Source: Acidobacteriota bacterium
Lineage (GTDB): Bacteria > Acidobacteriota > Blastocatellia > Pyrinomonadales > Pyrinomonadaceae
NCBI GenBank assembly: GCA_020199835.1
Contig: JAIVJV010000012.1
Span: 62,001 to 126,000 of the forward strand
Reading direction: 5' to 3'
DNA: 64,000 bases
Part shown: positions 9,701-18,382 of the stretch, piece by piece
Layout: every line of letters begins with the position of its first letter
Numbering within the stretch: position 1 is the stretch's first letter
The notes under the pieces: model-generated
Told to the model about the DNA's origin: nothing
The model's database searches: none
The model's input: only the letters and a program-made list of their open reading frames with translations
Position numbers and translations under genes: made by a program

Positions 9701-12700
9701 TAGCGAGTTATCGCGAAGTATGCACTCACCTCTGCGGGCAAAACATTTCAGGCGCCGGCGAAGCTCGCGAAGCTCTTAGCACCACTCTACAAGGCATCGA
9801 AAGAGCCTCTGCACAAATAGACACAACTCGCATCCGCTTTGGTATTAACAACGAGCCATTAATAACAACAGAGCTCGGCCCTTCCCCAACTTACGTCTCG
9901 CTTGCAAGCAATTCAGATATACGCATAGCCATAGATAATCCTCGTGAACACCACGTTCTAATTACAACCGCGCAGCAATGTCGCCTTGAGACTACAACCT
10001 GGTCCAGTCTCTATAGCCAGCACCCTCTCACCGGCTACTCACGCGAACGTGCGGACGTAAACCGATTTATCTCTGAGTACATTGATTTTCGACTAAAGGA
10101 CCATACCACGCAACAGCTTTCTGATAACTCAACCTTCCGGGATTATTCACAAAGGCTCGCCACGGCCAAGACTCCGGAAGAGATGATACAAACCAGCTCG
10201 CAAATCAAACTTGAAAACTATGAATTTCACCAACAGCTTGTCGCACATCGCGCCGATCCTGCAAACGTTGCTCCTCCCGTTTGTAAACCTCTCACTGTCA
10301 TGGAAATGCGCGCATTATTTCTTTCTACCACACCCTCGCCCACCGCCTCGAAAACTGATCGCGCTGAAATGCGCAGCATCCTTCACTCAATGGCTGTCTT
10401 TGGAAAGGAAAAGGAAGAACGGGTCAAGCTGCTAGCCGAAGGCAAACTTACACCTTCACCAACCCTCGCAAAATTGCTCGCTAACCTTGAGTCTCGTCAA
10501 ACTGTTGCCGCAGTGAACCACTTTTACAGGAGCCTCAGAACCCCTGCCGATCAGCTCCTTACTAAAAACACCTTCGATTTACATAAGGCCCATGCTCGGC
10601 TACCTCAATATGAAAGAGACTACCTTCACCGACACGCAATTACTCAACGATACGCACTCCTCAACGCAAAAGAGCACGCAACGCAAGTTACTCCTGAGCC
10701 CGTCAGAACAACCGCTGCGCCAAATCGAATATCAGAAGCCTCAAAGACCGCTCTCTATCGCGAGTACTACGGACGCGCTGATTGGCTCGAAGCACAAAAA
10801 ATCGTCACCACCACCGACGTTAATATCGCAAATAATCTGAATCGCTCCACAATTGTTCCGGAACTAACAGACCTCGAAGTACATTCCATTAGCTATGTCG
10901 TAAATAACTTCGATCAGAATCGACAAGAGCAAGTAGCTGAATATCTGAAATCCTGCCCGGACGAGCGCCGTCAAGCGATGGGCGACATGATCACTGTTGC
11001 CGGCGAAGTTAAAAATGCGACCTCCGCGCCAGATATAAGAGAAGTTGAGCTTCAGCTACCAACCTCGTACACCCTCGCTCCGAATTCAGTCACCGCGATC
11101 GTTGACTACACCCAAAACCAATCGGACAATGCTGTACCAGCTACTCGCTTACCTGCCACCGAGCTCTCGGAACTCCGTCAGGAAGCCCAGGCCCAGACTT
11201 GGCACGAAATGGAAAGAGTTGTAATCAAGGACGCGAGTCTAATTCTTGACGCGCCTGCCTCAACACTCTACCAGGCACAGGAACTAAGCCAAGCTATTCA
11301 GCACATCGCCTCGTTACAAGAACGAGCCCGCACCGCGTTTCAGGCGGTCAACACGCACATCGCTGCCTGCGTCAATAAAGTTGAACGAACTTTCACGCAA
11401 TTGGCTCAATCCACCGATAGTCCCTTTCGGAATCCGGAGCAACAAGAAACTACCCGCGAACTCGTAAAGATAGCCCTTGATCCTAAACTACAAACGTCCG
11501 CACTAATCAAAGCTAATTCCGCTGAGTACAGTGTTATTCAACAGACTCTCACCCCGGCTGATCGCGAACGCGCGATGCACCTAAGGGAGTATGCCGCTAA
11601 CACTCGCGCCGAGTACCTAAGCGCCTTCCCAGAACTGGACCGCAACCAACAATCACTGAACACCCACGAGACGCCCGCTATCCAATCGCCCGCAGTCGGC
11701 AACGGTCTAACTACTGTTGATCGTTACACCCTGGCCCGCGAACAGATCACTCGCACGGCGCTCGGAGAAACAGCTCAGTCGATGGTCCAACAAAGATCTC
11801 TCCCTGAGCTACCACCCGAGCAGATAGCTACCCTGACTGTGAACGATCTCATCCCTCAGGACGTCCGCAACCTGGCATTTGAACAAGCACGCGAGCCAGC
11901 CTGGCAATCCCTCGAGCCGTACGAACTTCGTGACGACTCAGAAGGTCGACAAGTACCCGAACCATTATTAACGCTCGCTAACGACGTGATGGATCGCGTT
12001 GCCGTCGCCCAAACAATCGAACTTCAAATAGATAAAGCCCAAACCGCGCTCAACAATTTTGTGGCCGAGCAGATCGCAATCGCAGAAGCTCCGGTCAGAG
12101 AACAACGCGCCGTCCTGGCCTATGATGAACAGTTCCGGCAAACCCTGAACACACTCGCTACCGATACGAACCAACCGGAACGCAGCGAAGCCGCCCGTCA
12201 GGTCATTGAAACACTTGAGCATGCCGAGCTCGATCAAGCCACTCTCGTTAGCCAAGCAGAAACGCAACAGCTTGATTCCGTCACCGCGAACGTTGTTCTT
12301 GAAGCAAACGAAGACGCATTGGAACGAGCACAACAACTACGCATTCAGCCTATCGCCACAACAGCGGAAGCTCGGACAGCAGTTGAGCAGACCGCCATCG
12401 CAGAACTGCACGGACCAACCCTCGATCGCTATGTTGAATTGCGCGGGAACCTTGATAACAGCAGAGAACAATTTCAATCTGCGCTAAAAGCTGTTGATGA
12501 CAAATCCGCTCAACTCGATCTGGCGCGCACCGAACTTTCGATCCAATCACAGTTCGCAACGTTCAAGGAAATCTCCCGGCCGGCCGCCGTCCAGATCAAT
12601 GATTACTTAAAAGACACGGTTCGCAATGAAGGACTACCTGCACTACTTGATCCAACCCGTACGAACGAACACGCTAATCAATTTGCCGAGATAATGATCA

Positions 12701-13173
12701 ATACCGCCCACGATAAAGGCATTACTTTGATCACGAACAGAGAGAGTGCGCAGGAAGTAACCGCTATCGCAAACAACCTCTTTAACTCACTCGCAAACGG
12801 TATTGAACGCGCCAACTCTGAACATGCCCTCAATCATCAACTCACACATCAATACGAGGTCACGTCACACTTAAACCAGCAAACTTGTAATGAACTTGTC
12901 GTCGCGGCCCCTACTGGTTCTCACGACCACGCAGCTCACGCTTCCCTTGACCAAAGCGAACAGGAACGACGGCGTGACCAACTCGAGCGTCAGAAACAGC
13001 CAAATATTTCGACCAAGTTGACTGACCAATCCGGCCGCCAGCCTTCCGCAAACGACGTGGCAAAGACACAAGAGATTGCCCAGTCGACCAGCGCCGGCGG
13101 TGCCTCTCTTGGTACTAACGCGGCAGAACTCGGCGGCAGCGTAGAGGATCTGGCAGCCGTGCTTGTCCTGTGA
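6733..13173 (+). CDS. Giant DUF4326 protein, about 2146 residues
   Basis: Start 6733 is chosen because GGAGA lies about ten bases upstream; an open TTG at 6646 has no such site. Residues ~18-115 form a DUF4326 domain. It carries YIGRGTPLGNQW near its front and the cysteine motif ACSCAPELCHGD near its end, which may bind metal. DUF4326 usually occurs as a small stand-alone protein in phages and plasmids and its biochemical role is unknown. The remaining ~2000 residues are almost wholly helical, rich in Ala, Gln, Glu and Arg, without membrane segments, P-loop or other motif I can name. It follows the relaxase by 226 bases and may work with DNA transfer or establishment. The fusion and size are unusual. 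Confidence 0.8.
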   Translation: MKALRARLRLSAAPELENVEVVNRNTYSGPRGNSFIYIGRGTPLGNQWSDRNGTAAAYKVETRQEAVSRFNDWLADQIANAKGPAFTLITELKDRVAAGEKIKLACSCAPELCHGDVTKATIELLIHNERHPNQPLEREELQLNPSSPEQILALSARAEQAQAEVLAIDSIADDIASIYVLPEGITRAEHASRLNDLDQFAREAYERGATLTENVLSIPRDPDSRPRDETKVTIGTEAHAISFVRSFIDDPKLAEEKGKLLFEIADKACGQWMESDGRLTVFNHIYTEIRQDKSGAYRDNEQKAQVIDQVLAETAEWAQPLPEPLPDPTPEEVHEYTLAFAEENRAELEASLLPTLKSDLREIQLEPEASSYIDHLNSSTHGLATLGELAGFTFENSIEDENQIYAEMFEAAIGDSLEYATHGGDHLGAERENSTSITLDASYDRINLSALPPQLPDTLRSETRSDLLDRVLPIVDTQLERGASKTEILTPLYESNREREQLDLTARVSNTFARAGHDPLTVESTSRVDQLNAVSSLRILVRAEYVEATKGFSREAIQFAKANYRVNADWLRSQGKLEKGEYRRIVTSQKEERIAWLQLHPGEKAPTRAEITKINNLERAGQQLNAIIAGLNPTPPEQARALDQIQSRLASSKQTCETLLQNYAAAEQTSRDLAAEAVKYAQSVRATPEFQQRREALLTRCRENSVVEREWLVRENNGFFGRLNNLDANSSRSARSEVQGQTPILSSNELLDQILPLENKFISRDVNLEYLWYQAQSPGGLDLPLLSGIEEYDGRFYPLEPFLGLPSTLGPDNGFPSPKEAQTFIDNFSQQRDPDEQQLLNLYHEIGQSLKDELQGPTNTQIWYEDWLAWENTQIGQFQQPELTQTREPFILSDATVTAIEESYNEFLLDAYEYEEFDQEEHDRAADEYLALNYQTSNYPELTGEPVAHSAYAKIAQANHNAERDARLNLNQLLISPQIKRDQATNDAHLASYREVCTHLCGQNISGAGEAREALSTTLQGIERASAQIDTTRIRFGINNEPLITTELGPSPTYVSLASNSDIRIAIDNPREHHVLITTAQQCRLETTTWSSLYSQHPLTGYSRERADVNRFISEYIDFRLKDHTTQQLSDNSTFRDYSQRLATAKTPEEMIQTSSQIKLENYEFHQQLVAHRADPANVAPPVCKPLTVMEMRALFLSTTPSPTASKTDRAEMRSILHSMAVFGKEKEERVKLLAEGKLTPSPTLAKLLANLESRQTVAAVNHFYRSLRTPADQLLTKNTFDLHKAHARLPQYERDYLHRHAITQRYALLNAKEHATQVTPEPVRTTAAPNRISEASKTALYREYYGRADWLEAQKIVTTTDVNIANNLNRSTIVPELTDLEVHSISYVVNNFDQNRQEQVAEYLKSCPDERRQAMGDMITVAGEVKNATSAPDIREVELQLPTSYTLAPNSVTAIVDYTQNQSDNAVPATRLPATELSELRQEAQAQTWHEMERVVIKDASLILDAPASTLYQAQELSQAIQHIASLQERARTAFQAVNTHIAACVNKVERTFTQLAQSTDSPFRNPEQQETTRELVKIALDPKLQTSALIKANSAEYSVIQQTLTPADRERAMHLREYAANTRAEYLSAFPELDRNQQSLNTHETPAIQSPAVGNGLTTVDRYTLAREQITRTALGETAQSMVQQRSLPELPPEQIATLTVNDLIPQDVRNLAFEQAREPAWQSLEPYELRDDSEGRQVPEPLLTLANDVMDRVAVAQTIELQIDKAQTALNNFVAEQIAIAEAPVREQRAVLAYDEQFRQTLNTLATDTNQPERSEAARQVIETLEHAELDQATLVSQAETQQLDSVTANVVLEANEDALERAQQLRIQPIATTAEARTAVEQTAIAELHGPTLDRYVELRGNLDNSREQFQSALKAVDDKSAQLDLARTELSIQSQFATFKEISRPAAVQINDYLKDTVRNEGLPALLDPTRTNEHANQFAEIMINTAHDKGITLITNRESAQEVTAIANNLFNSLANGIERANSEHALNHQLTHQYEVTSHLNQQTCNELVVAAPTGSHDHAAHASLDQSEQERRRDQLERQKQPNISTKLTDQSGRQPSANDVAKTQEIAQSTSAGGASLGTNAAELGGSVEDLAAVLVL

Positions 13174-13267
13174 TCTCCCTCCCAGTGTTCGGCCCGGCCA
13201 GCTTAAATAAGAGCGGATAGCCAATCGCTTGAATTTATTTCTAATACCCATCAAGGGCGTTAACACT

Positions 13268-13678
13268 ATGCGATTCATACTCGGCCTTCTTATCGGTTAC
13301 TCGATACGCGGAAAACAACGCGCTCTTATAGCCACGCTCGCGACAATCGCGCTTATTGTGTTCATCCTCATACCAGGTATCGCACTCTCACTACTTGCTG
13401 TCTCAGTCCATCGCGAGCGCCTTTCTCGCCCACCACAAACTACTGTGCCAAGAGTGATCGGTCTCACCCACGCGGACGCCGAGACAAACTTGCGAGCGGT
13501 TCATCTCAATCTTCGCGTACTGGCCCGTCGCTATGACACACCACTAGATTCCGGCATTATCGACTCCCAGACTCCACAACCCGGCGAACGCGTCGACTAC
13601 CAAACGACTGTCGGCGTTACCATTGCGCTCCCTGCTTCAAATAAAGAACAACCAGGTGCAAAACAAATAAACCGATGA
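13268..13678 (+). CDS. Membrane-anchored PASTA-domain protein
   Basis: ATG 13268 is preferred over a TTG at 13229 because AAGGG lies ten bases before it. The product is 136 residues. A strong membrane helix (residues ~18-45) is followed by one PASTA domain: VPRVIGLTHADAETNL, then the GIIDSQTPQPGERV turn and a closing hydrophobic strand. PASTA domains bind peptidoglycan stems in kinases and penicillin-binding proteins, and here the domain should face the periplasm. Its stop overlaps the next start (ATGA), so the two are translationally coupled. A role at the cell wall during conjugation is possible but inferred. Confidence 0.7.
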   Translation: MRFILGLLIGYSIRGKQRALIATLATIALIVFILIPGIALSLLAVSVHRERLSRPPQTTVPRVIGLTHADAETNLRAVHLNLRVLARRYDTPLDSGIIDSQTPQPGERVDYQTTVGVTIALPASNKEQPGAKQINR

Positions 13679-14028
13679 AAGTACGGATCGTTGGCGGCGG
13701 CACAGGACACCTTGGCGCCACGCGTTACAAAATCGAGTGGCTTATTATCAAGTCCGACGTCAACACGCAAGATGGTATCGATCCCGATACTGACACCGAT
13801 ACCCTTATCGAGTACCGTCCTGAAAAAGACTCCGCAATGCGACGCGGGCAGGAGATCTTCACTACCACTAACAATCTGTGCTGGAAGGTTGTCACCCTCA
13901 CAAAACAGATAGTCGTCTGGCTCTCAGAAGAACAGCTTTTGGCAACGTGGAAAGATACTGAGGAACAAACCGAAATCCTGACTGACGACGACTATGCTCT
14001 TTACTTGTCAGCTAAAAAAGAATTGTGA
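13675..14028 (+). CDS. Hypothetical protein, 117 residues
   Basis: The start overlaps the preceding stop by four bases (ATGA), and the stop overlaps the next start (GTGA). This places it firmly in a four-gene run. The protein is acidic and soluble, with beta-strand-like N-terminal half (RYKIEWLIIK) and an Asp/Thr-rich stretch near residues 36-45. It has no cysteines of note, no membrane helix and no motif I recognise. Confidence 0.6.
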   Translation: MKVRIVGGGTGHLGATRYKIEWLIIKSDVNTQDGIDPDTDTDTLIEYRPEKDSAMRRGQEIFTTTNNLCWKVVTLTKQIVVWLSEEQLLATWKDTEEQTEILTDDDYALYLSAKKEL

Positions 14029-14573
14029 GCTGTGGACACCCAACTGCCTTTCCCCTTCATTGGCGCGATCCGTCCCGATCGTTTCTGGTGGACCAACATC
14101 AACACACAATCGCTTCGCCAAAACAGAATCCGCAAACCTCAATCAACCAAGGCACCCGTACTTTTGTTCTGATTAGTTGCTCGAAATCAAAACTCAACCA
14201 ACGAGCCACCGCACGCGAACTCTACACCGGAACTCTTTTCAAGAAGGCCGTTACCTGGGCCGAACGGCATGGTTACGAATGGTTTGTTATCTCTGCCTTG
14301 CATGGTCTGGTAACGCCTGAACAGACCATCGCACCGTACAACTATTCCCTAAAGGACCGGCGAGGCTCCCGCGAACGAGAGTCATGGGCCTACTTAGCAA
14401 TCAGTGCTTACCTAACTAATCATGTTGCAAAAGGCTCTCACGCCTTTCTCATCATGCCTGAACTCTATCGCCGCTATATCCAGCATGAGCTCGATCGACA
14501 ATCCATCACTTACACAAACCCGCTCCACCACCTGGCAATAGGGGAGCAAATGCGTTGGCTCGACAAAAACTAG
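14025..14573 (+). CDS. DUF6884-like protein (YaaA-related fold)
   Basis: The product has 182 residues from a GTG that overlaps the upstream stop. The first ~45 residues are poorly structured. The domain then begins with FVLISCSKSK and continues through ELYTGTLFKKA, WFVISALHGLV and the PY.Y.L stretch typical of DUF6884. That family is common in phages and mobile elements and is distantly related to the peroxide-stress protein YaaA. The conserved SCSK and SALHGL motifs probably form a shared pocket, but no reaction is known for this group. No membrane or signal sequence is seen. Confidence 0.7.
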   Translation: MSCGHPTAFPLHWRDPSRSFLVDQHQHTIASPKQNPQTSINQGTRTFVLISCSKSKLNQRATARELYTGTLFKKAVTWAERHGYEWFVISALHGLVTPEQTIAPYNYSLKDRRGSRERESWAYLAISAYLTNHVAKGSHAFLIMPELYRRYIQHELDRQSITYTNPLHHLAIGEQMRWLDKN

Positions 14574-14582
14574 GGAGGCGAA

Positions 14583-14780
14583 ATGCACGAACTAACAGGC
14601 AAACAGATAACCCGACTCATGCGCCAACACGGACAGACGATAGCGGGTCTCGCGAAGTCGATGCAGATTACACAAGTGCGCGTCCGCGAAGTGAGGCGTA
14701 AGGGCGTGAAAGGCGCAGGATACGTCAGGGACTGGTTGGACGCGATCACCGGCGATCCGAATTACCTTGTTAATCCCTGA
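14583..14780 (+). CDS. Small helix-turn-helix protein
   Basis: The product has 65 residues, with an excellent ribosome binding site (GGGAGG, six bases before ATG). Residues ~5-45 (GKQITRLMRQHGQTIAGLAK then ITQVRVREVRRKG) fit a compact helix-turn-helix of the XRE sort, and the rest is a single helix. It starts nine bases after the DUF6884 gene, so it is probably co-transcribed. It is likely a local transcription regulator of the conjugation or cargo genes. Confidence 0.6.
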   Translation: MHELTGKQITRLMRQHGQTIAGLAKSMQITQVRVREVRRKGVKGAGYVRDWLDAITGDPNYLVNP

Positions 14781-14840
14781 GAGCGTCAGACGACGAACAT
14801 GGCTCGATACTAACTAACACGATCAGAAAGTGAAAAGCGT

Positions 14841-15476
14841 ATGCCAACAGTAAAAAGTGCAAAAGGCGTCAGGCGCGGAGTCAAGGACACCGGCTGGCGC
14901 TTACGTCATGCCCGAAATGTAACCTCAATAAAAGTCAAAGTATTCTCAACAGGTAAAGCGTATCTTTATGCCTACTTGGCCTCAGACGAAACCTTTATTT
15001 CAGTATTTGATGATCATACCTTTTGTCTCGAATGGCTCTGCTCCCGTCGCTCACTGCGCGACGTTACAGTCACATTCGGCACGACTCAGTTTGTCATTCG
15101 CCAGGCCGTACCCGTCACCGATGGGGATGGTAAACCCTATCACTTAATGCCTGCGAATGTGACGACACTCACCAGCAAAACAAGACGGTTTGCAGATGGT
15201 GTTTTGCAAAGCACCGAAAATGATAACCAGAGGAGTGGTTTAATAATGAAGAACTCACAGCAGAAAGAATGGAACGGTTCGCCGGATCCTTGCGATCCTG
15301 ATAACTACTGGATCGATGATGAAACCAACGAACGTGTCTCATTGACCGGCGAGCGTACTTTACATGATTGCCTGTTACGCTGTCAGTGCGGCGCAGACCT
15401 TGATGACAACTTACAATGTCCGACCCAAGACCGGCACGGGAAGGGAATGCAAACTATCGAGCCGAACCGCATTTAA
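14841..15476 (+). CDS. Hypothetical protein with C-terminal cysteine cluster
   Basis: The product has 211 residues. The first ~110 look beta-rich (KVKVFSTGKAYLYAYLAS, VTVTFGTTQFVIRQ). Near the C-terminus CLLRCQCGADLDDNLQCP gives four closely spaced cysteines that could hold zinc. The gene converges on the methyltransferase gene and the two coding ends overlap by 23 bases. A second methionine near residue 136 has AGGAGTGG upstream, so a shorter product of about 76 residues is possible. I do not recognise the family. Confidence 0.5.
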   Translation: MPTVKSAKGVRRGVKDTGWRLRHARNVTSIKVKVFSTGKAYLYAYLASDETFISVFDDHTFCLEWLCSRRSLRDVTVTFGTTQFVIRQAVPVTDGDGKPYHLMPANVTTLTSKTRRFADGVLQSTENDNQRSGLIMKNSQQKEWNGSPDPCDPDNYWIDDETNERVSLTGERTLHDCLLRCQCGADLDDNLQCPTQDRHGKGMQTIEPNRI

Positions 15477-16911
15477 TCAGCCGGTGCCCTGAATAACTAA
15501 CACCTTTCATTTTTAGCTGTGACTCCCAACCTTCCTTTGTTCCGATTACCGCGGACTCCTCGTATAGCCCTGCACGTTCCTCTTGTTTGGTAAGTCGCTC
15601 AAATCGGTCACGAAGTGGGTGGTCTCTAGCTATCAGAGTTTCCTTTCGGTGAAGGATGAAAGGGTTCGACGAGTCAGAGTATTCACGATACTTGATCCGA
15701 AATGTATTCAAAGGAACCACTAGCGAACCCGCGAGCGCAGGATGTGGGTGTTTCTCAAAGTCTGGATAATAAAGATAAGAGATTTGCGGCTTGCCGATCT
15801 TGAGCTTAATCACGTTTGCATTCTCTACTGTGCCGACATAAGCGCGAGCACAGCCTTCATAAACCCGTAACACCGAAGGCAAAAGAGGAAGCGCACTTGA
15901 ATGTACATACAAAGCATCCGCCAAGAGCTTACCCACTGGCGACGCTTGACAGGCCTTGCTTATAACCTCAGTGCGACCTGCCGAAAACAAGAGATCGTCT
16001 GCTAGATCACAAGCACGACGATAACTCCCAAAAAACAAACGGATATCCAACTGAAGGTCTCTTGGTAAGTCGGAGAATATTGGACGACTGCCAAAGCGGC
16101 TTAAAGCCAGGTACACTAAAAGGTCCTCTGACTTTTCTGCTTGAATTCTTTCCCACTGCTCGGAACCGGTAACTCGCTGAATTATCCGGAATGCTCGTTG
16201 TAAACTGCCCACCCTTTCAATTAAAGAATCTGCCGAATCAAACTCAGAACGATCAGGGATTCTGCCCCGTATTGTTATAAAGCCAGCGAGCGCCTCTAGC
16301 AGGGTCCGGTTTTCGTCGAAGATTCGATTGCTAAACCTGCCGGTTGGAACGATGGCCCGCCTTCTGAAACGTTGAGCCTGAAAAGATTGGTGAAGTTCAG
16401 TATCTTTGAATACGAAGAAGATGCCAGGCCCCGCGGCAATACTCTCTACCTGTAGAGTTGAATTAACCCAGTCGCGCAGCTCCACTTGATCGTAATACTT
16501 CTGAAACGTACCGCGAGCAGTAAGACAACCATCAGCGTATGGAGTCGAGCGGAGTTGATGGTTCGCTTGAATTGAAAGCCGCGCCGAAACAATCAGCACT
16601 TTTTGAGTGAGCGCCCATGCGTCTCTTAAAGCTCTCACACGCTCCTGAGCTTGTTCGATTACATTGACAACATATCCCAAGTTGACAACGTCAGCCGGTG
16701 TTCGCGTCTTCCCTGGACGGTGAATCGGATCCCACCCTGTGGCCGAAATCCCCTTCTGATTGAGAAGGCGCACATCGTCACCCCGACCACACCCATAGTC
16801 GAGAACCGTCGTATGCTCAGTAACTATTCCTTGCTCGACACTCAATTGCAGCGGTCGAGACAATTGGTTGCGCTTGATAGCTGTTTTGTGTCTCTGGACA
16901 GCGATACTCAT
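15454..16911 (-). CDS. DNA phosphorothioation-associated putative methyltransferase
   Basis: The product has 485 residues when started at the ATG at 16911, which has GGAAG ten bases upstream. The N-terminus (RHKTAIKRNQLSRPLQ) and the SAM-binding segment (VLDYGCGRGDDVRLL, then GWDPIHRP) match the family of putative methyltransferases found beside dnd and ssp gene clusters. Length fits that family. The central and C-terminal parts continue the family pattern (RFSNRIFDENRTLLEAL, SRFGSRPIFSDLP). Its substrate is not known. It is divergent from the PT-dependent HNH endonuclease, suggesting a paired function. Confidence 0.8.
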   Translation of the reverse strand: MSIAVQRHKTAIKRNQLSRPLQLSVEQGIVTEHTTVLDYGCGRGDDVRLLNQKGISATGWDPIHRPGKTRTPADVVNLGYVVNVIEQAQERVRALRDAWALTQKVLIVSARLSIQANHQLRSTPYADGCLTARGTFQKYYDQVELRDWVNSTLQVESIAAGPGIFFVFKDTELHQSFQAQRFRRRAIVPTGRFSNRIFDENRTLLEALAGFITIRGRIPDRSEFDSADSLIERVGSLQRAFRIIQRVTGSEQWERIQAEKSEDLLVYLALSRFGSRPIFSDLPRDLQLDIRLFFGSYRRACDLADDLLFSAGRTEVISKACQASPVGKLLADALYVHSSALPLLPSVLRVYEGCARAYVGTVENANVIKLKIGKPQISYLYYPDFEKHPHPALAGSLVVPLNTFRIKYREYSDSSNPFILHRKETLIARDHPLRDRFERLTKQEERAGLYEESAVIGTKEGWESQLKMKGVSYSGHRLIKCGSAR

Positions 16912-17021
16912 CGTGTATATTCTTCCATATTGTCGCCACATCAGGCATTAACGATCGCGTCTCGCTCAACAACCCGCACTCTGAGATTCTCGATTCCCGC
17001 GCGCCATTTGGTGTGTGCCGA

Positions 17022-17046
17022 ATTGGCCATGAACGATGTTGCCAAT
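17022..17046. promoter_or_regulatory. Inverted repeat in the divergent promoter region
   Basis: ATTGGC (17022-17027) and GCCAAT (17041-17046) form a perfect six-base inverted repeat with a 13-base spacer. A further GCCAATTG follows near 17079. They lie in the 204-base gap between the divergent methyltransferase and HNH genes, so they could be an operator controlling both. Confidence 0.3.
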
Positions 17047-17115
17047 CACATTTTGAACTGCCCTAAAGATGAAACGTGCCAATTGTCGCGGACGATTACA
17101 TTATGAAAAGTCGAA

Positions 17116-18009
17116 ATGAAGAACTTACTGAAATATTCTGAAGCCTTTGCTCACCTCAGACGCGAACGATCACCCGGCGTGTGGGCGGAAAAGACTGCCT
17201 TCGCAGCTCCCCATAAACCATTACTGCTTCTCAGCGTAATCGATTTGTTTGCGCGTGGTGAAATCACATCCTCTTTGATCGAGATCAGTTCGGTTTTAGA
17301 GGAGCGATTCGCTAGTTATTGGGTGTCCGTCACAGGTAGAACTTATGTCGACGACATTGTTCATCCATTTTTCGCACTGAAGAATGAACGTCAGGAGTTC
17401 TGGGAATTGGTTCCTCGACAAGGCAAGAATGAGTTACTTAAGACTAGGCCGGATTGGGTCAGACTGAATTTGGACCACCTGAAGCAGTGTGTTCGCGGTG
17501 CGCGGCTTGGCAAGGAGCTCGTTCATCTGTTTCAGATAGCAGAGTCTCGGCTGACACTTCGCGAGGTGTTAGTCAATACATATTTTTCGGCGGCAACGAA
17601 GCTCGAACTCGCCGCGCTAATCCCATCTATACCGTCCGAGTATACAGCGACCATTCGCAAACAGAGCACGTTAAATCGCATTCTGAGGGACTCCTCAGCA
17701 GCGATTTCAATCAAGCGTCTCTATGACTACTCGTGCCAAATTTGCCAGACGCGTTTGACGGTGGGAAAAGAAGCTTATGCCGAGGCAGCTCACATAAAGC
17801 CCTTGGGGTTGCCGCATAATGGACCTGACTACTCGACGAACCTACTATGCCTTTGTCCGAATCACCACGTGCTTTTTGATCTTGGCGGTGTCTCACTCAC
17901 AGACGACTTAAAACTTATTCCAGGTGGTGCCTCAATTGTCGTGCGCTCAAGTCACACTATAGACCGGGAACTTCTACGTTATCACCGTGATGTAATTTAT
18001 GCTCGTTGA
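17116..18009 (+). CDS. PT-DNA-binding HNH restriction endonuclease (SBD-HNH)
   Basis: The product has 297 residues, the usual length of the short phosphorothioate-sensing restriction endonucleases. The N-terminal ~150 residues carry the sulfur-binding-domain pattern (AAPHKPLLLLSVIDLF and HPFFALKNERQEFWEL). The C-terminal HNH nuclease shows C207-x2-C210, AAH226IKPL, N242, C245-x-C247 and H250-H251 followed by VLFD. In this family the SBD recognises sulfur-modified DNA and the HNH domain cuts nearby. Having it next to a PT-synthesis operon is a paradox, because host DNA would be a target unless modification context or regulation prevents cutting. It is divergent from the PT-associated methyltransferase gene. 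Confidence 0.8.
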   Translation: MKNLLKYSEAFAHLRRERSPGVWAEKTAFAAPHKPLLLLSVIDLFARGEITSSLIEISSVLEERFASYWVSVTGRTYVDDIVHPFFALKNERQEFWELVPRQGKNELLKTRPDWVRLNLDHLKQCVRGARLGKELVHLFQIAESRLTLREVLVNTYFSAATKLELAALIPSIPSEYTATIRKQSTLNRILRDSSAAISIKRLYDYSCQICQTRLTVGKEAYAEAAHIKPLGLPHNGPDYSTNLLCLCPNHHVLFDLGGVSLTDDLKLIPGGASIVVRSSHTIDRELLRYHRDVIYAR

Positions 18010-18240
18010 TGATCGCCAGCAGTGCTATTGACTCATTCCGCCGATCTTATTCACGTCCGGTATACCTTCGGGGGATGACATAAGCAGCACCAGATTGAGC
18101 AAGTATGCAGGCTGATAGCCATGACTTCCATCGTGGTCGAAACAACTATAATTCGTTAACTTTCTGTACACGAATATGGTATAAGGACATCGACAATCTG
18201 CTTTTACCCGGCCAATACTGTCGGAATTAGCCAGACTGCT

Positions 18241-18262
18241 CTACTCAGCCATGGGCGAGTAG
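18241..18262 (+). promoter_or_regulatory. Hairpin leader, copy A
   Basis: CTACTC-A-GCC-ATG-GGC-GAGTAG folds into a nine-pair stem with one bulged A and a three-base loop. It is followed by GGGAGAACAGGAAGG and an ATG. The same architecture recurs at 20895-20916 with changed but still pairing stem bases, which suggests the fold is what is conserved. Confidence 0.5.
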
Positions 18263-18280
18263 GGAGAACAGGAAGGACCA

Positions 18281-18382
18281 ATGACGAATCACAAGCGCGT
18301 TTCCTACGCTACACAATTCACAGTTTCGCGTCACAGACTGTTTGCTTATTCAAATATAAGCAATTCAGCTTTTAGGCCTTAA
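18281..18382 (+). pseudogene. Short remnant related to the 20937 HTH gene
   Basis: A 33-codon frame starting MTNHKR follows hairpin copy A and the GGAAGG site, in the same arrangement as the intact HTH gene at 20937 (MTNLER). Similarity of the two beginnings (MTN, R, QF at matching places) fades after about 30 codons. I read it as a decayed duplicate, or as a short leader peptide. Confidence 0.3.
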
